Assembly: GCA_937988775.1 (NCBI GenBank)
Contig: CALKHP010000036.1
Span: 6,734 to 70,733 of the forward strand
Reading direction: 5' to 3'
Source: an uncultured Alphaproteobacteria bacterium
GTDB lineage: Bacteria; Pseudomonadota; Alphaproteobacteria; Rhizobiales; Beijerinckiaceae
DNA: 64,000 bases
Part shown: positions 8,523 to 16,201 of the stretch, one piece after another
How the letters are laid out: the number at the start of each line of letters is the position of its first letter
Position numbering within the stretch: the first letter of the stretch is position 1
Program-made: the position numbers and the translations under genes
Notes under the pieces: generated by a model
What the model saw: the letters and a program-made list of their open reading frames with translations, nothing else
What the model was told of the DNA's origin: nothing
Database searches by the model: none

Positions 8523-8551
8523 AGCGTAGGTTTCCGCAAAATGCTTGTCAA
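8523..8551 (-). promoter_or_regulatory. Predicted sigma70-type promoter for dctP operon
   Basis: On the minus strand a perfect -35 box TTGACA (8551-8546) is followed after 17 bases by TACGCT (8528-8523), which keeps the first, second and last bases of the -10 consensus. Transcription would start near 8516, directly before the inverted-repeat operator. A weaker plus-strand TTGACG at 8515-8520 may serve the IclR gene. Confidence 0.5.
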
Positions 8552-8601
8552 GCCGTGCCGTGTCCTTCAACGACACCCGTATCTGTGATCTGGAGGGGCG
8601 A

Positions 8602-9282
8602 ATGGCGGGTGAGCAACGTGTCGAGGCGGTCGAGCGCGCGTTCTCCATTCTCGGAGCGTTCTCGGACGGCACCAGAAGCCTGTCGCTCACGGAGTTGTCG
8701 CGCCGGACCGGGTTGTATCCGAGCACGATCCTGCGCCTTGCGGCCTCGCTGGAGCGGTTTGGCTACATCAGGCGCGATCAGGCCGGCGCGTTCTGGCTCG
8801 GGCATACGCTTTGGCGGCTAGGCGTGCTCTATCAGGCGAATTTCGATCTGGCGGAGTTCGTGCGCCCGGTTCTGCGCTACCTGTGCGGGGAGACCGGGGA
8901 GACGGCGGCGCTCTATGTCCGCGAGGGCGACAAGCGCATCTGCCTGTACCGGGTCAACGGAACCCACGTCATACGCTCCCATCTCGAGGAGGGCGCGGAA
9001 CTGCCGCTGGACCGGGGAGCGAGCGCCCATATCCTGATGGCTTATACCGGCGGCGTCAGCGCAAAATACGACAATGTCAGGAAGCAGGGCTACGTCGTGT
9101 CGCTGGGCGAACGGGACGCGGATGCGGCGGCGGTTTCGGTGCCGTTATTCGGCAAGCGGGGGGAGTTTGTCGGCGCGCTGGCGCTGACAGGGCCGTTGCG
9201 GCGGTTCTCGGAGGATAATCAGTTGTGGTTCCGAAAGCTTCTTGTCGAGCAGGCCGAACTTCTGAAATCAAGCATCAATTGA
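8602..9282 (+). CDS. IclR family transcriptional regulator
   Basis: A 226-residue IclR-type regulator. Residues 1-65 form the winged helix-turn-helix (VERAFSILGAFSDG, then LTELSRRTGLYPSTILRLAASLERFG). The rest is the effector-binding domain, with ETAALYVREGDKRICLYRVNG and the ligand-loop region PLDRGASAHIL. The ATG at 8602 was chosen for the GGAGGGG ribosome site at 8592-8598; the frame can also be read from a TTG at 8545, which has no such site. It is divergent from the TRAP/CoA operon and probably represses it, with the imported acid or its CoA ester as inducer. Confidence 0.88.
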   Translation: MAGEQRVEAVERAFSILGAFSDGTRSLSLTELSRRTGLYPSTILRLAASLERFGYIRRDQAGAFWLGHTLWRLGVLYQANFDLAEFVRPVLRYLCGETGETAALYVREGDKRICLYRVNGTHVIRSHLEEGAELPLDRGASAHILMAYTGGVSAKYDNVRKQGYVVSLGERDADAAAVSVPLFGKRGEFVGALALTGPLRRFSEDNQLWFRKLLVEQAELLKSSIN

Positions 9283-9393
9283 AAACGGGGGCAGGACGCG
9301 CTTTAACCGGGAGGCTGCCGAAGGCTTGCGACTTGCGCCGGCGGGCGTTTCCTCTGCGACGCGCGCGCCGCCACGGCGTATGATCGGCGGAAT

Positions 9394-9412
9394 CGGCCGC
9401 TTGGAGCGGCCG
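9394..9412. repeat. Perfect 8-bp inverted repeat in the leader of the metallo-hydrolase gene
   Basis: CGGCCGCT-TGG-AGCGGCCG lies 37 bases before the ATG of the next gene, in the 166-base gap after the IclR gene. No T-run follows, so it is not a classical terminator. It could be an mRNA hairpin or a protein site. Confidence 0.4.
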
Positions 9413-9448
9413 CCTGGACCGGCCACGCGAAGACACGAGGAACAGCCC

Positions 9449-10339
9449 ATGGACGCACTGCCCTTCACGCCCAACCTTGCGGTCAAGCCCGAGGTCGTGC
9501 CCTTCCTCGACCAGCAGACCAACACGATTTCCTATATTGTGCGCGACCCGGCCTCGTCCGCCTGCGCGGTGATCGATTCGGTGATGGATATCGATTATGC
9601 CGCCGGCCGCATCACGACGGAGGGCGCGGACCGGATCGTGCGCTATATCGTCGAGCAGGGCTGGACGCTCGAATGGATCGTCGAGAGCCATGTCCATGCC
9701 GATCATCTCTCCGGTGCGCCCTATATCCAGCAGAAGCTCGGAGGAAAGCTCGGCATCGGCGAGAACATCACCGTCGTCCAGGATACGTTCGGCAAGATCT
9801 TCAACGAAGGCACCGAATTCCAGCGCGACGGCTCGCAATTCGACCGCCTGTTTGCCGACGGCGACAGCTACACGATCGGCGCCATGACGGCTGTCGTCAT
9901 GAACACGCCGGGGCATACGCCGGCCTGCACGACGCATATCATCGGCGATGCCGCGTTCATCGGCGATACGCTGTTCATGCCGGATGGCGGCTCGGCGCGC
10001 GCGGATTTCCCCGGCGGGGACGCGCGCACGCTGTTCCGCTCGATCAAGCGCGTGCTGGCGCTGCCCGGCGAGACGCGGCTGTTCATCTGCCACGATTACG
10101 GCCCGAACGGCCGCGAGATCCGCTGGGAAACCACCGTCGCCGAGGAGCGCCAGCACAATATCCATGTCCGGGACGGCGTCGGCGAGGACGAATTCGTGGC
10201 GATGCGGGAGGCCCGCGACGAGAAGCTCGCCATGCCGCGGCTGATCATCCCGTCGCTGCAGGTCAACATGCGCGCCGGCCAGGTGCCGAAGGACAAGGAT
10301 GGCAGCCCGGTGCTGAAGGTGCCGGTCAACCGGCTCTGA
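9449..10339 (+). CDS. MBL-fold metallo-hydrolase, persulfide dioxygenase-like
   Basis: A 296-residue metallo-beta-lactamase-fold protein. The metal motif HVHADH is at residues 81-86; a further His in NTPGHTPACT, an Asp in FIGDTLFMPD and a His in FICHDYGPNG complete the site. The overall order and the DFPGGDA segment resemble the ETHE1/Blh group, which oxidises glutathione persulfide with one iron. The GST gene just downstream suits a glutathione-linked role, though a thioesterase role is not excluded. The start at 9449 has AGGAA upstream; a longer reading frame extends upstream without conserved sequence. Confidence 0.82.
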   Translation: MDALPFTPNLAVKPEVVPFLDQQTNTISYIVRDPASSACAVIDSVMDIDYAAGRITTEGADRIVRYIVEQGWTLEWIVESHVHADHLSGAPYIQQKLGGKLGIGENITVVQDTFGKIFNEGTEFQRDGSQFDRLFADGDSYTIGAMTAVVMNTPGHTPACTTHIIGDAAFIGDTLFMPDGGSARADFPGGDARTLFRSIKRVLALPGETRLFICHDYGPNGREIRWETTVAEERQHNIHVRDGVGEDEFVAMREARDEKLAMPRLIIPSLQVNMRAGQVPKDKDGSPVLKVPVNRL

Positions 10340-10389
10340 ACGGACCCTCGCCGACGCCCCCGCCATCCAGCGGCCTGTTCGCCCCTGAT

Positions 10390-10406
10390 CTTCGATTGGA
10401 TCGAAG
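10390..10406. repeat. Perfect 7-bp inverted repeat after the metallo-hydrolase gene
   Basis: CTTCGAT-TGG-ATCGAAG lies about 50 bases after the stop codon, and runs of C and G on either side can extend the stem past a bulge. No T-run follows. It may act as a weak terminator or mRNA-stabilising hairpin between this gene and the GST gene. Confidence 0.35.
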
Positions 10407-10478
10407 GGGCGAACGGCCTATGACAGGCGGGAGCGGCACGCAGTCATGCGCCGTCTCAGGTGAATTCCGGAGAATGAG

Positions 10479-11096
10479 ATGAAGCTCTATTATGCAAAAG
10501 GCGCCTGTTCGGTTGGTATCCATGTCATCTTGGCGGAGATCGGCAAGCCATATGACGTTCAGGTCGTGAGCTTCGCGGATCAGGAACAGTATGGCGAGGC
10601 CTACAAGGCGATCAATCCGAAATCCAAGGTGCCGACGCTCGTGCGGGACGACAAGTCGATCCTCACCGAGTTTCAGGCGATCGCGATGTACCTGGCCTTG
10701 ACGGCGCCCGACAAGAAGCTGGTGCCGACCGATCCCGACGGCCTGGCGCGCTGCCTCGAGGTCATGGATTACGTCGTCGCCACGATCCATATGCAGGGCT
10801 TCGCCAGGCTGTTCCGGCCGGGCAATTTCGGTCCCGATGACGCGCTGCACGAGCAGGTGAAAACGCGCGGGCGCGACATTGCCGAGAAGGGTTTCGCGCT
10901 GATGGACAAGAAACTGGCGGGCAAGGATTATGTTCTCGGCGCCTTCTCGATCGCCGATGCGGCGCTGTTCTATGTCGAGTACTGGGCGGTGCGGGTTATG
11001 AAGCTGCCGCTCCCGGCCAATTGCCAGCGGCATTTCGAGACCATGCTGGCGCGCCCGGCCGTCAAGGCAGCCTTGACGGCGGAGGGGCTTGCCTGA
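10479..11096 (+). CDS. Glutathione S-transferase, beta-class type
   Basis: A 205-residue glutathione S-transferase. The N-terminal thioredoxin-like domain starts MKLYYAKGACSVGIHV, where the Cys near residue 10 is typical of bacterial beta-class enzymes. SKVPTLV gives the cis-proline, and LTEFQAIAMYLA the glutathione gamma-glutamyl contact. The C-terminal helical domain has the FSIADAALFYVEYWA capping box. It follows the persulfide-dioxygenase-like gene on the same strand by about 140 bases. Cytosolic; substrate unknown. Confidence 0.88.
   Translation: MKLYYAKGACSVGIHVILAEIGKPYDVQVVSFADQEQYGEAYKAINPKSKVPTLVRDDKSILTEFQAIAMYLALTAPDKKLVPTDPDGLARCLEVMDYVVATIHMQGFARLFRPGNFGPDDALHEQVKTRGRDIAEKGFALMDKKLAGKDYVLGAFSIADAALFYVEYWAVRVMKLPLPANCQRHFETMLARPAVKAALTAEGLA
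11058..11080. repeat. Perfect 23-base palindrome inside the GST gene end
   Basis: GCCGTCAAGGC, one base, then GCCTTGACGGC: 11-base arms with a single central base, located in the last codons of the GST gene (it encodes AVKAALTA). It could form a strong hairpin at the 3' end of the message. Coding constraint on an alanine-rich helix is the other explanation. Confidence 0.5.
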
Positions 11097-11242
11097 GGCG
11101 ATCGCGCCGACGGCGTGCCGCTCGATCCGGATGCTGCCGGCTGATGACCGGCAGCCATTCGTGCCGGTCGTCGGGCGGTGGCGGTCCGCTGCCATGACGA
11201 AGCGGCGGCGGCTGATGTTTTCAGGCGCAAAGGGGGTGTGCG

Positions 11243-12058
11243 ATGGTGAGCGAGGGGCAGCGCATGACGGTGCGGGAGGCAGGGGGTGATCTTTCGGCGG
11301 AGGATGTCGCGCGCTTCGGCCCCGACCCGCTCGCCATGTTCACGGCCAATCTGGCGAGCGTCGAAGAGCGCATAGCGCGTGCCTGCGCGCGCGCCGGCCG
11401 CGACCGCGCCTCGGTCAGGCTGCAACCGATCACCAAGACCGTGCCGGCGCATATCCTGCGCTTCGCTTACCAGGCCGGCATCGCGTCCTTCGGAGAGAAC
11501 AAGATCCAGGAGGCGATGGCCAAATACGAGGCGCTTGGCGATCTTGCCATCGCGTGGAGCATCGTCGGGCATCTCCAGAGCAACAAGATCAAGTATCTCG
11601 CCCGTTTCGCGCATGAGTTCCATGCGCTCGACAGCGTCAGGCTGGCCGAACTGATCAACAAGCGGCTGGAGCGGGAGGATCGTTTCCTCGACGTCTATGT
11701 GCAGGTCAACACCTCCGGCGAGGACAGCAAGTTCGGCCTCCACCCCGATGCGCTGCTGCCTTTCGTCGATACGCTGACGCAGTTTCCACGGCTCAGGCCG
11801 AAAGGCTTGATGACGCTGGCGCTGTTCAGTTCCGACATGGAGCGGGTGCGGCCGTGCTTCCGCCTGTTGCGCCGGCTGCGCGACGCGGCGATGAAGCGCA
11901 ACGCGGCGCTGAGCGAACTCTCCATGGGCATGTCGGGGGATTTCGAGGAGGCGATCGAGGAGGGCGCCGACGTGGTGCGCGTCGGCCAGGCGATTTTCGG
12001 CAAGCGCCCGACGCCGGATGGCTATTATTGGCCCGGATTGGCGCCAGGGGGAAACTGA
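11243..12058 (+). CDS. yggS: YggS/PROSC family pyridoxal 5'-phosphate homeostasis protein
   Basis: A 271-residue YggS-type protein with an alanine-racemase-like TIM barrel that binds PLP without known catalysis and buffers the free cofactor. The PLP Lys is in PITKTVP. FGENKIQEA, IVGHLQSNKIK, VNTSGEDSKFG and SMGMSGDFEEAIEEGADVVRVG are the conserved family blocks. It is about 30 residues longer at the N-terminus than most members. AGGGGG precedes the ATG at 11243. Its stop overlaps the pdxY start (TGATG), so cofactor carrier and pyridoxal kinase are coupled. Confidence 0.92.
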   Translation: MVSEGQRMTVREAGGDLSAEDVARFGPDPLAMFTANLASVEERIARACARAGRDRASVRLQPITKTVPAHILRFAYQAGIASFGENKIQEAMAKYEALGDLAIAWSIVGHLQSNKIKYLARFAHEFHALDSVRLAELINKRLEREDRFLDVYVQVNTSGEDSKFGLHPDALLPFVDTLTQFPRLRPKGLMTLALFSSDMERVRPCFRLLRRLRDAAMKRNAALSELSMGMSGDFEEAIEEGADVVRVGQAIFGKRPTPDGYYWPGLAPGGN

Positions 12059-12921
12059 TGCAAGCCGTGCCGAAGCAAGCCGCCCCGAAGCAGGTCATCT
12101 CGATCCAGAGCCAGGTCGTCCACGGCCATGTCGGCAACAGCGCCGCCGTGTTTCCCATGCAGGCCTGCGGGCTCGAGGTCGCGGCGGTGCCGACGGCGCT
12201 GCTGTCCAATCATCCGCATTATCCGACCACCCATGGCAAGGTGCTGGAGCCCGATCTGGTGGAGGGCTTGCTGCGCGGCGTCGAGGAGCGCGGGCTGGTC
12301 GATACCGCGACGGCGATCGTCAGCGGCTATCTCGGATCGGTCGGCAACGCCGCCGTGGTCGCCGCGTTCGTCGAGCGCGCCAAACGGCGCAATCCCAGGC
12401 TGCTCTACGTTTGCGATCCGGTGATGGGCGACGATGATCTCGGCCTGTTCGTACAGGCCGGCTTGATCGAGGCGTTTCGGGATCGTCTCGTGCCGATGGC
12501 CTCGCTCACCACGCCCAACCAGTACGAATTGGAGCTTCTCGCCCAGCACAAGGCGCGCTCGGCGGACGCGCTGCGCGAGGCCGCGCGCATCCTGTCGGCA
12601 CGCGGCACCGGCGCGGTCGTGGTGACCGGATGCGTGCTCGACAACAGCGCTGCCGATACGGTGGAGACGGTGGCGTGTTCGCCGCACGGATTGCAGCGCA
12701 TGCCGACGGCGCGCCTGCCGATCCGGCCTTGCGGCACGGGCGATCTGCTCACCGCCCTGCTGGTCGCAGGCCTATGCCGGGGCGAGGACCTGGCTCAGGC
12801 GAGCGAGCACGCGACGGCTGAGATATTCGCCGTCCTCGAGCGCACCAAGGCGGCGGGAGCCGAGGAAATGCGCATCATCGGCTTTCCGTTCGGGGCCGCG
12901 ACACGGCCGCCGCACAACTGA
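12058..12921 (+). CDS. pdxY: Pyridoxal kinase PdxY
   Basis: A 287-residue ribokinase-fold pyridoxal kinase that phosphorylates pyridoxal to PLP in the salvage pathway. Family marks are QSQVVHGHVGNSAAVFPMQ, LLSNHPHYPTTHG, CDPVMGD, LTTPNQYELELL, and the catalytic Asp in PCGTGDLLTALL. The start overlaps the yggS stop. It converges on gabT, a PLP enzyme, with only four bases between the stops. Some family members also accept pyridoxine. Confidence 0.92.
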   Translation: MQAVPKQAAPKQVISIQSQVVHGHVGNSAAVFPMQACGLEVAAVPTALLSNHPHYPTTHGKVLEPDLVEGLLRGVEERGLVDTATAIVSGYLGSVGNAAVVAAFVERAKRRNPRLLYVCDPVMGDDDLGLFVQAGLIEAFRDRLVPMASLTTPNQYELELLAQHKARSADALREAARILSARGTGAVVVTGCVLDNSAADTVETVACSPHGLQRMPTARLPIRPCGTGDLLTALLVAGLCRGEDLAQASEHATAEIFAVLERTKAAGAEEMRIIGFPFGAATRPPHN

Positions 12922-12925
12922 CGTT

Positions 12926-14206
12926 TCAGGCGGCGGCGCGTACGTCGAGGATCGAGGCTTCCAGGATATCGAGCGCCTCGGCGAAGACCTCGTCCTGGAT
13001 GGTGATCGGCGCCAGGAAGCGGATGACGTTGCCATAGACGCCGCAGGTCAACAGGATCAGGCCCTTCTCGAGCGCTTTCTGGCGCACCTTCTCGGCGAAG
13101 GCGGCGCTCGGCAGCTTCGTTGTCACGTCCTGGAACTCGACGGCATTCATGAAGCCGGGGCCGCGGATATCGACGATTTCCGGCACCTGATCGCGGATCG
13201 CGGCCAGGCGCTGCTTCAGGCGGTTGCCGAGCAGGTTGGCGCGCTCGCACAGCCCTTCCTCGGCGATGACGTCGAGCACGGCATGGGCGGCGGCGATCGA
13301 GAGCGGATTGCCGGCATAGGTGCCGCCAAGGCCGCCGGGGCCGGGCGCATCCATCAATTCCGCGCGGCCGGTCACCGCCGAAAGCGGGAAGCCGCCGGCG
13401 AGGCTCTTCGCCATCGTCATCAGGTCGGGGGCAACGTCGTGGTGCTGCATGGCGAACATCTTGCCGGTGCGCGCGAAGCCGGTCTGGACCTCGTCGGCGA
13501 TGAGCAGCATGCCGTGCTTGTCGCAAATCTCGCGCAGCGCCCGCATCAGCGCCGTCGGCGCCGGATAGAAGCCGCCCTCGCCCTGCACCGGCTCGACGAT
13601 GATCGCGGCGACGCGCCCCGGATCGACATCGGCCTTGAACAGTTTTTCCAGCATATCGAGCGAATTCTGCACGGTGATGCCATGCAACTCGACCGGGAAG
13701 GGCACATGGAACACGTCGCCCGGCATGGCGCCGAAACCGACCTTGTACGGCACGACCTTGCCGGTCAGCGCCATGCCCATGAAGGTGCGGCCATGGAAGC
13801 CGCCCGAGAAGGCGATGATCGCCGAGCGGCCGGTGGCGGCGCGCGCGATCTTGACGGCATTCTCGACCGCCTCGGCGCCGGTGGTGGCGAAGATGGTCTT
13901 CTTGGCGAAGTTGCCGGGAACGATGTCGTTCAGGCGCTCGGCCAGCGCGACGTAGTTCTCGTAAGGCACGACCTGGTGGCAGGTATGGGTGAAGCGGTCG
14001 AGTTGCTCCTTGACGGCGGCGACGACCTTCGGATGGCGATGGCCGGTATTGAGTACGGCGATGCCGGCGGCGAAATCGATATAGCGCTTGCCGTCCTTGT
14101 CCCAGATCTCGCTGTTTTCCGCGCGGTCGGCGTAAATCTGCGTCGTCATGGCGACGCCGCGGGAGATGGCGGCATTCTTGCGGTCGGTCAGCGAAACTGC
14201 GGTCAC
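12926..14206 (-). CDS. gabT: 4-aminobutyrate aminotransferase (GabT type, class III)
   Basis: A 426-residue class III PLP aminotransferase. IEVxGxRYIDF-type N-terminus, ATTGAEAVENAVKIAR, FHGRTFMGMALTGK, and LLIADEVQTGFARTGK (Asp238 holds the pyridine nitrogen) are visible. The PLP Schiff-base Lys267 is in TMAKSLAGGFP. The close match to GabT blocks suggests transfer of the omega-amino group of GABA or a similar omega-amino acid to 2-oxoglutarate, giving succinic semialdehyde. It is divergent from the MerR/XRE/cupin regulator, which probably controls it. Confidence 0.85.
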   Translation of the reverse strand: MTAVSLTDRKNAAISRGVAMTTQIYADRAENSEIWDKDGKRYIDFAAGIAVLNTGHRHPKVVAAVKEQLDRFTHTCHQVVPYENYVALAERLNDIVPGNFAKKTIFATTGAEAVENAVKIARAATGRSAIIAFSGGFHGRTFMGMALTGKVVPYKVGFGAMPGDVFHVPFPVELHGITVQNSLDMLEKLFKADVDPGRVAAIIVEPVQGEGGFYPAPTALMRALREICDKHGMLLIADEVQTGFARTGKMFAMQHHDVAPDLMTMAKSLAGGFPLSAVTGRAELMDAPGPGGLGGTYAGNPLSIAAAHAVLDVIAEEGLCERANLLGNRLKQRLAAIRDQVPEIVDIRGPGFMNAVEFQDVTTKLPSAAFAEKVRQKALEKGLILLTCGVYGNVIRFLAPITIQDEVFAEALDILEASILDVRAAA

Positions 14207-14271
14207 GGCATTGCCTCCGGCATGGCGTCAGGAAAGAGCGCCTTGCATGATGTCTGCCAAGGCTCTTAAAT

Positions 14272-14294
14272 ACTCTATATTTCTTCTGTAGAGT
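14272..14294. promoter_or_regulatory. Inverted-repeat operator candidate between gabT and MerR/XRE/cupin gene
   Basis: ACTCTA and TAGAGT form 6-base perfect arms around an AT-rich 11-base centre (14278-14288). It is the only AT-rich symmetric site in the 151-base divergent gap. On the minus strand TTGAAA (14298-14293) followed by TATAGAG overlaps the same repeat, so the site may sit on the gabT promoter. The binding protein is inferred to be the adjacent regulator. Confidence 0.45.
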
Positions 14295-14357
14295 TTCAAG
14301 CGGAAATCGGAGCGCGCGGGCGCTCCCTGAACGGTCGCAGGGACGGGAGGAGCGCCG

Positions 14358-15179
14358 ATGGACGACATGCAGGCCCGGCGCTTCAAGGTGGCGGAAGCGG
14401 CGCGGCTCGCCGGCGTCTCGGCATCGACGCTCAGGCTGTGGGAAAGCCAGCGCCTGATCGAGCCGGCGCGCTCGGCGACCGGACAGCGGCAATATAGCGC
14501 CGGCGACGTGGCGCGCCTCAAGCGCATCGCATGGCTCAGAGGTGAGCGTGGGCTGAACCCGGCCGCGATCCGCGAGGCGCTCGAGAGCGAGGACAGGTCC
14601 GGCCAGCCGGCATCGCCCGATGCCGAGACGGGCGGGCAGGGCGAGATCGGCCGGAAGCTGCGTCGCCTGCGGCATCAGGCCGGCCTGACGCTGGAGAGCG
14701 TGGCGCAGGCGATCGGCATCGCGCCCTCGATCCTGTCGACGCTCGAGCGCACCTCGCAGGGCGTCGCCTTCAAGGTGCTGCACGACCTGGCGGTCTATTA
14801 CGGCACGACGGTATCGCGCCTGTCGGGCGAGGAGGGCAGGAGAGATCGGCCCGTCGTGCCCAACGGCGCGTGGCGGACATGGCCGATGACCACGCCCGGC
14901 GTGACGGTGCAACTGCTGGCCGAGGGCCGGCTGATGATGGATTGCCACCGTTTCGTGCTCGCGCCCGGCGCCTCCAGCGAGGGCGCCTACCGGCACGAGG
15001 GTGAGGAATTCCTGCATATCCTCACCGGGCGCCTGGAAGTGGTGCTCGATTCCGACCAGTTCCACGATCTCGGTCCCGGCGACTCGCTGTATTTCGAGAG
15101 CCGGCGCCAGCATGCCTGGCGCAACCGCCATGACGGCGAAACCGTGCTGCTGTGGATCAATACGCCGCCGAGCTTCTGA
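14358..15179 (+). CDS. Three-domain regulator: MerR HTH + XRE HTH + cupin
   Basis: A 273-residue protein with three modules. Residues 7-75 are a MerR-type winged helix (FKVAEAARLAGVSASTLRLWES, then TGQRQYSAGDVARL). Residues 95-155 are an XRE helix-turn-helix (IGRKLRRLRHQAGLTLESVA, then SILSTLERTSQG). Residues 195-265 are a cupin (EGAYRHEGEEFLHILTGRLE). XRE-cupin regulators often sense amino acids or amines; an added MerR reading head is uncommon. GGGAGGAG precedes the ATG. It is divergent from gabT and upstream of the dehydrogenase/peptide-transport genes; either may be its target. Confidence 0.88.
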   Translation: MDDMQARRFKVAEAARLAGVSASTLRLWESQRLIEPARSATGQRQYSAGDVARLKRIAWLRGERGLNPAAIREALESEDRSGQPASPDAETGGQGEIGRKLRRLRHQAGLTLESVAQAIGIAPSILSTLERTSQGVAFKVLHDLAVYYGTTVSRLSGEEGRRDRPVVPNGAWRTWPMTTPGVTVQLLAEGRLMMDCHRFVLAPGASSEGAYRHEGEEFLHILTGRLEVVLDSDQFHDLGPGDSLYFESRRQHAWRNRHDGETVLLWINTPPSF

Positions 15180-15289
15180 CGGACCAGCCGGTCCCTGGGT
15201 CATGTCGCTTGCGCCGATCGGCTGGACAGTGCCGGCCTGTTGGCGGATAAATCGATCCAAGATGCAAAAACGATAATGGGGGGAGACGT

Positions 15290-16162
15290 GTGGTGGCGGA
15301 CAAGGTCGGTGTCCTCGGCCTGGGCAATATGGGCCGTGGCATGGCCGCGTCGTTGCGGCGCGCCGGTTTCGAGGTGTCCGGTTACGATGCCGCGCCGGCG
15401 GCCTTGCGGCAGGCGGCCTCGGACGGTATCCGGCCGGCCGGCTCGGTCGCGGAACTCGCCAGCGCGGTCGACATGCTGGTCATGTCGCTGCCCGCATCGG
15501 CCATCGTCGAAGCGGTGGTCTTCGGCGAGGATGGCGTGCTTGCCGGCGCACAGCCCGGCCTGATCGTCATCGACACCACCACCGCCGATCCCGCCAGCAC
15601 GCGCCGCGTCGCCGCCGCCTTGCATGACAAGGGCATCCGCTTCATCGATGCGCCGGTGAGCGGCGGCGCCAAGGGCGCGGCTTCCGCCAGCCTGACCATG
15701 GTGCTTGGCGGCGATGCCGCCGCTATCGCCGCCGCCGAACCGGTGCTGGCGGCGATGAGCGCCAGGCGCACCCATGTCGGCCCGGTTTCGGCCGGTCATG
15801 TCGTCAAGCTCCTGAACAACCTGCTGTGCGGCGCCCATCTGCTGATCGCCGGCGAGGCGATGCGCGCGGCCAAGCAGGGCGGGCTCGATCCGGCAACCGT
15901 GCTGCGCGCGATAAATGGCGGCTCGGGCCGCAGCGCCGTGACCGAGGTCAATTACCCGACCTGGATCCTCGACGAGCAGTTCGATTCCGGCTTCACCATG
16001 AAGCTGATGCGCAAGGATATCGCGCTGGCGCGCGCCCTGTTCGACGATCTCGGCGTCACGACCCCGTTTGCGCAGGCCTGCGCGGCGCTGTGGGCCGATA
16101 GCAGCGCGCAACTCGCCGATGCCGAGGATTTCAACCGCATCGTGCAGTTCGAACCGAAATAG
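15290..16162 (+). CDS. Beta-hydroxyacid dehydrogenase (3-hydroxyisobutyrate dehydrogenase family)
   Basis: A 290-residue NAD(P)-dependent beta-hydroxyacid dehydrogenase. GVLGLGNMGRGMA is the Rossmann motif and FIDAPVSGGAKGA the substrate-binding block. The catalytic Lys is in GHVVKLLNN. It oxidises a 3-hydroxy acid to a semialdehyde, or runs in reverse. The start is GTG at 15290 after GGGGGGAGA; GTG at 15293 is equally possible. The aldehyde dehydrogenase 40 bases downstream can oxidise the semialdehyde, so the two form a natural pair. Confidence 0.87.
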   Translation: MVADKVGVLGLGNMGRGMAASLRRAGFEVSGYDAAPAALRQAASDGIRPAGSVAELASAVDMLVMSLPASAIVEAVVFGEDGVLAGAQPGLIVIDTTTADPASTRRVAAALHDKGIRFIDAPVSGGAKGAASASLTMVLGGDAAAIAAAEPVLAAMSARRTHVGPVSAGHVVKLLNNLLCGAHLLIAGEAMRAAKQGGLDPATVLRAINGGSGRSAVTEVNYPTWILDEQFDSGFTMKLMRKDIALARALFDDLGVTTPFAQACAALWADSSAQLADAEDFNRIVQFEPK

Positions 16163-16201
16163 CCGCGCCGCCGCGCCCGGCATGAGTGCAGGACAGGACA
16201 T

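Noticed and set aside
12795..15260. A minus-strand open frame of about 820 codons across gabT and the MerR/XRE/cupin gene
   Set aside because: It shadows gabT in another frame and runs antisense through the regulator; composition is low-complexity and no domain is seen.
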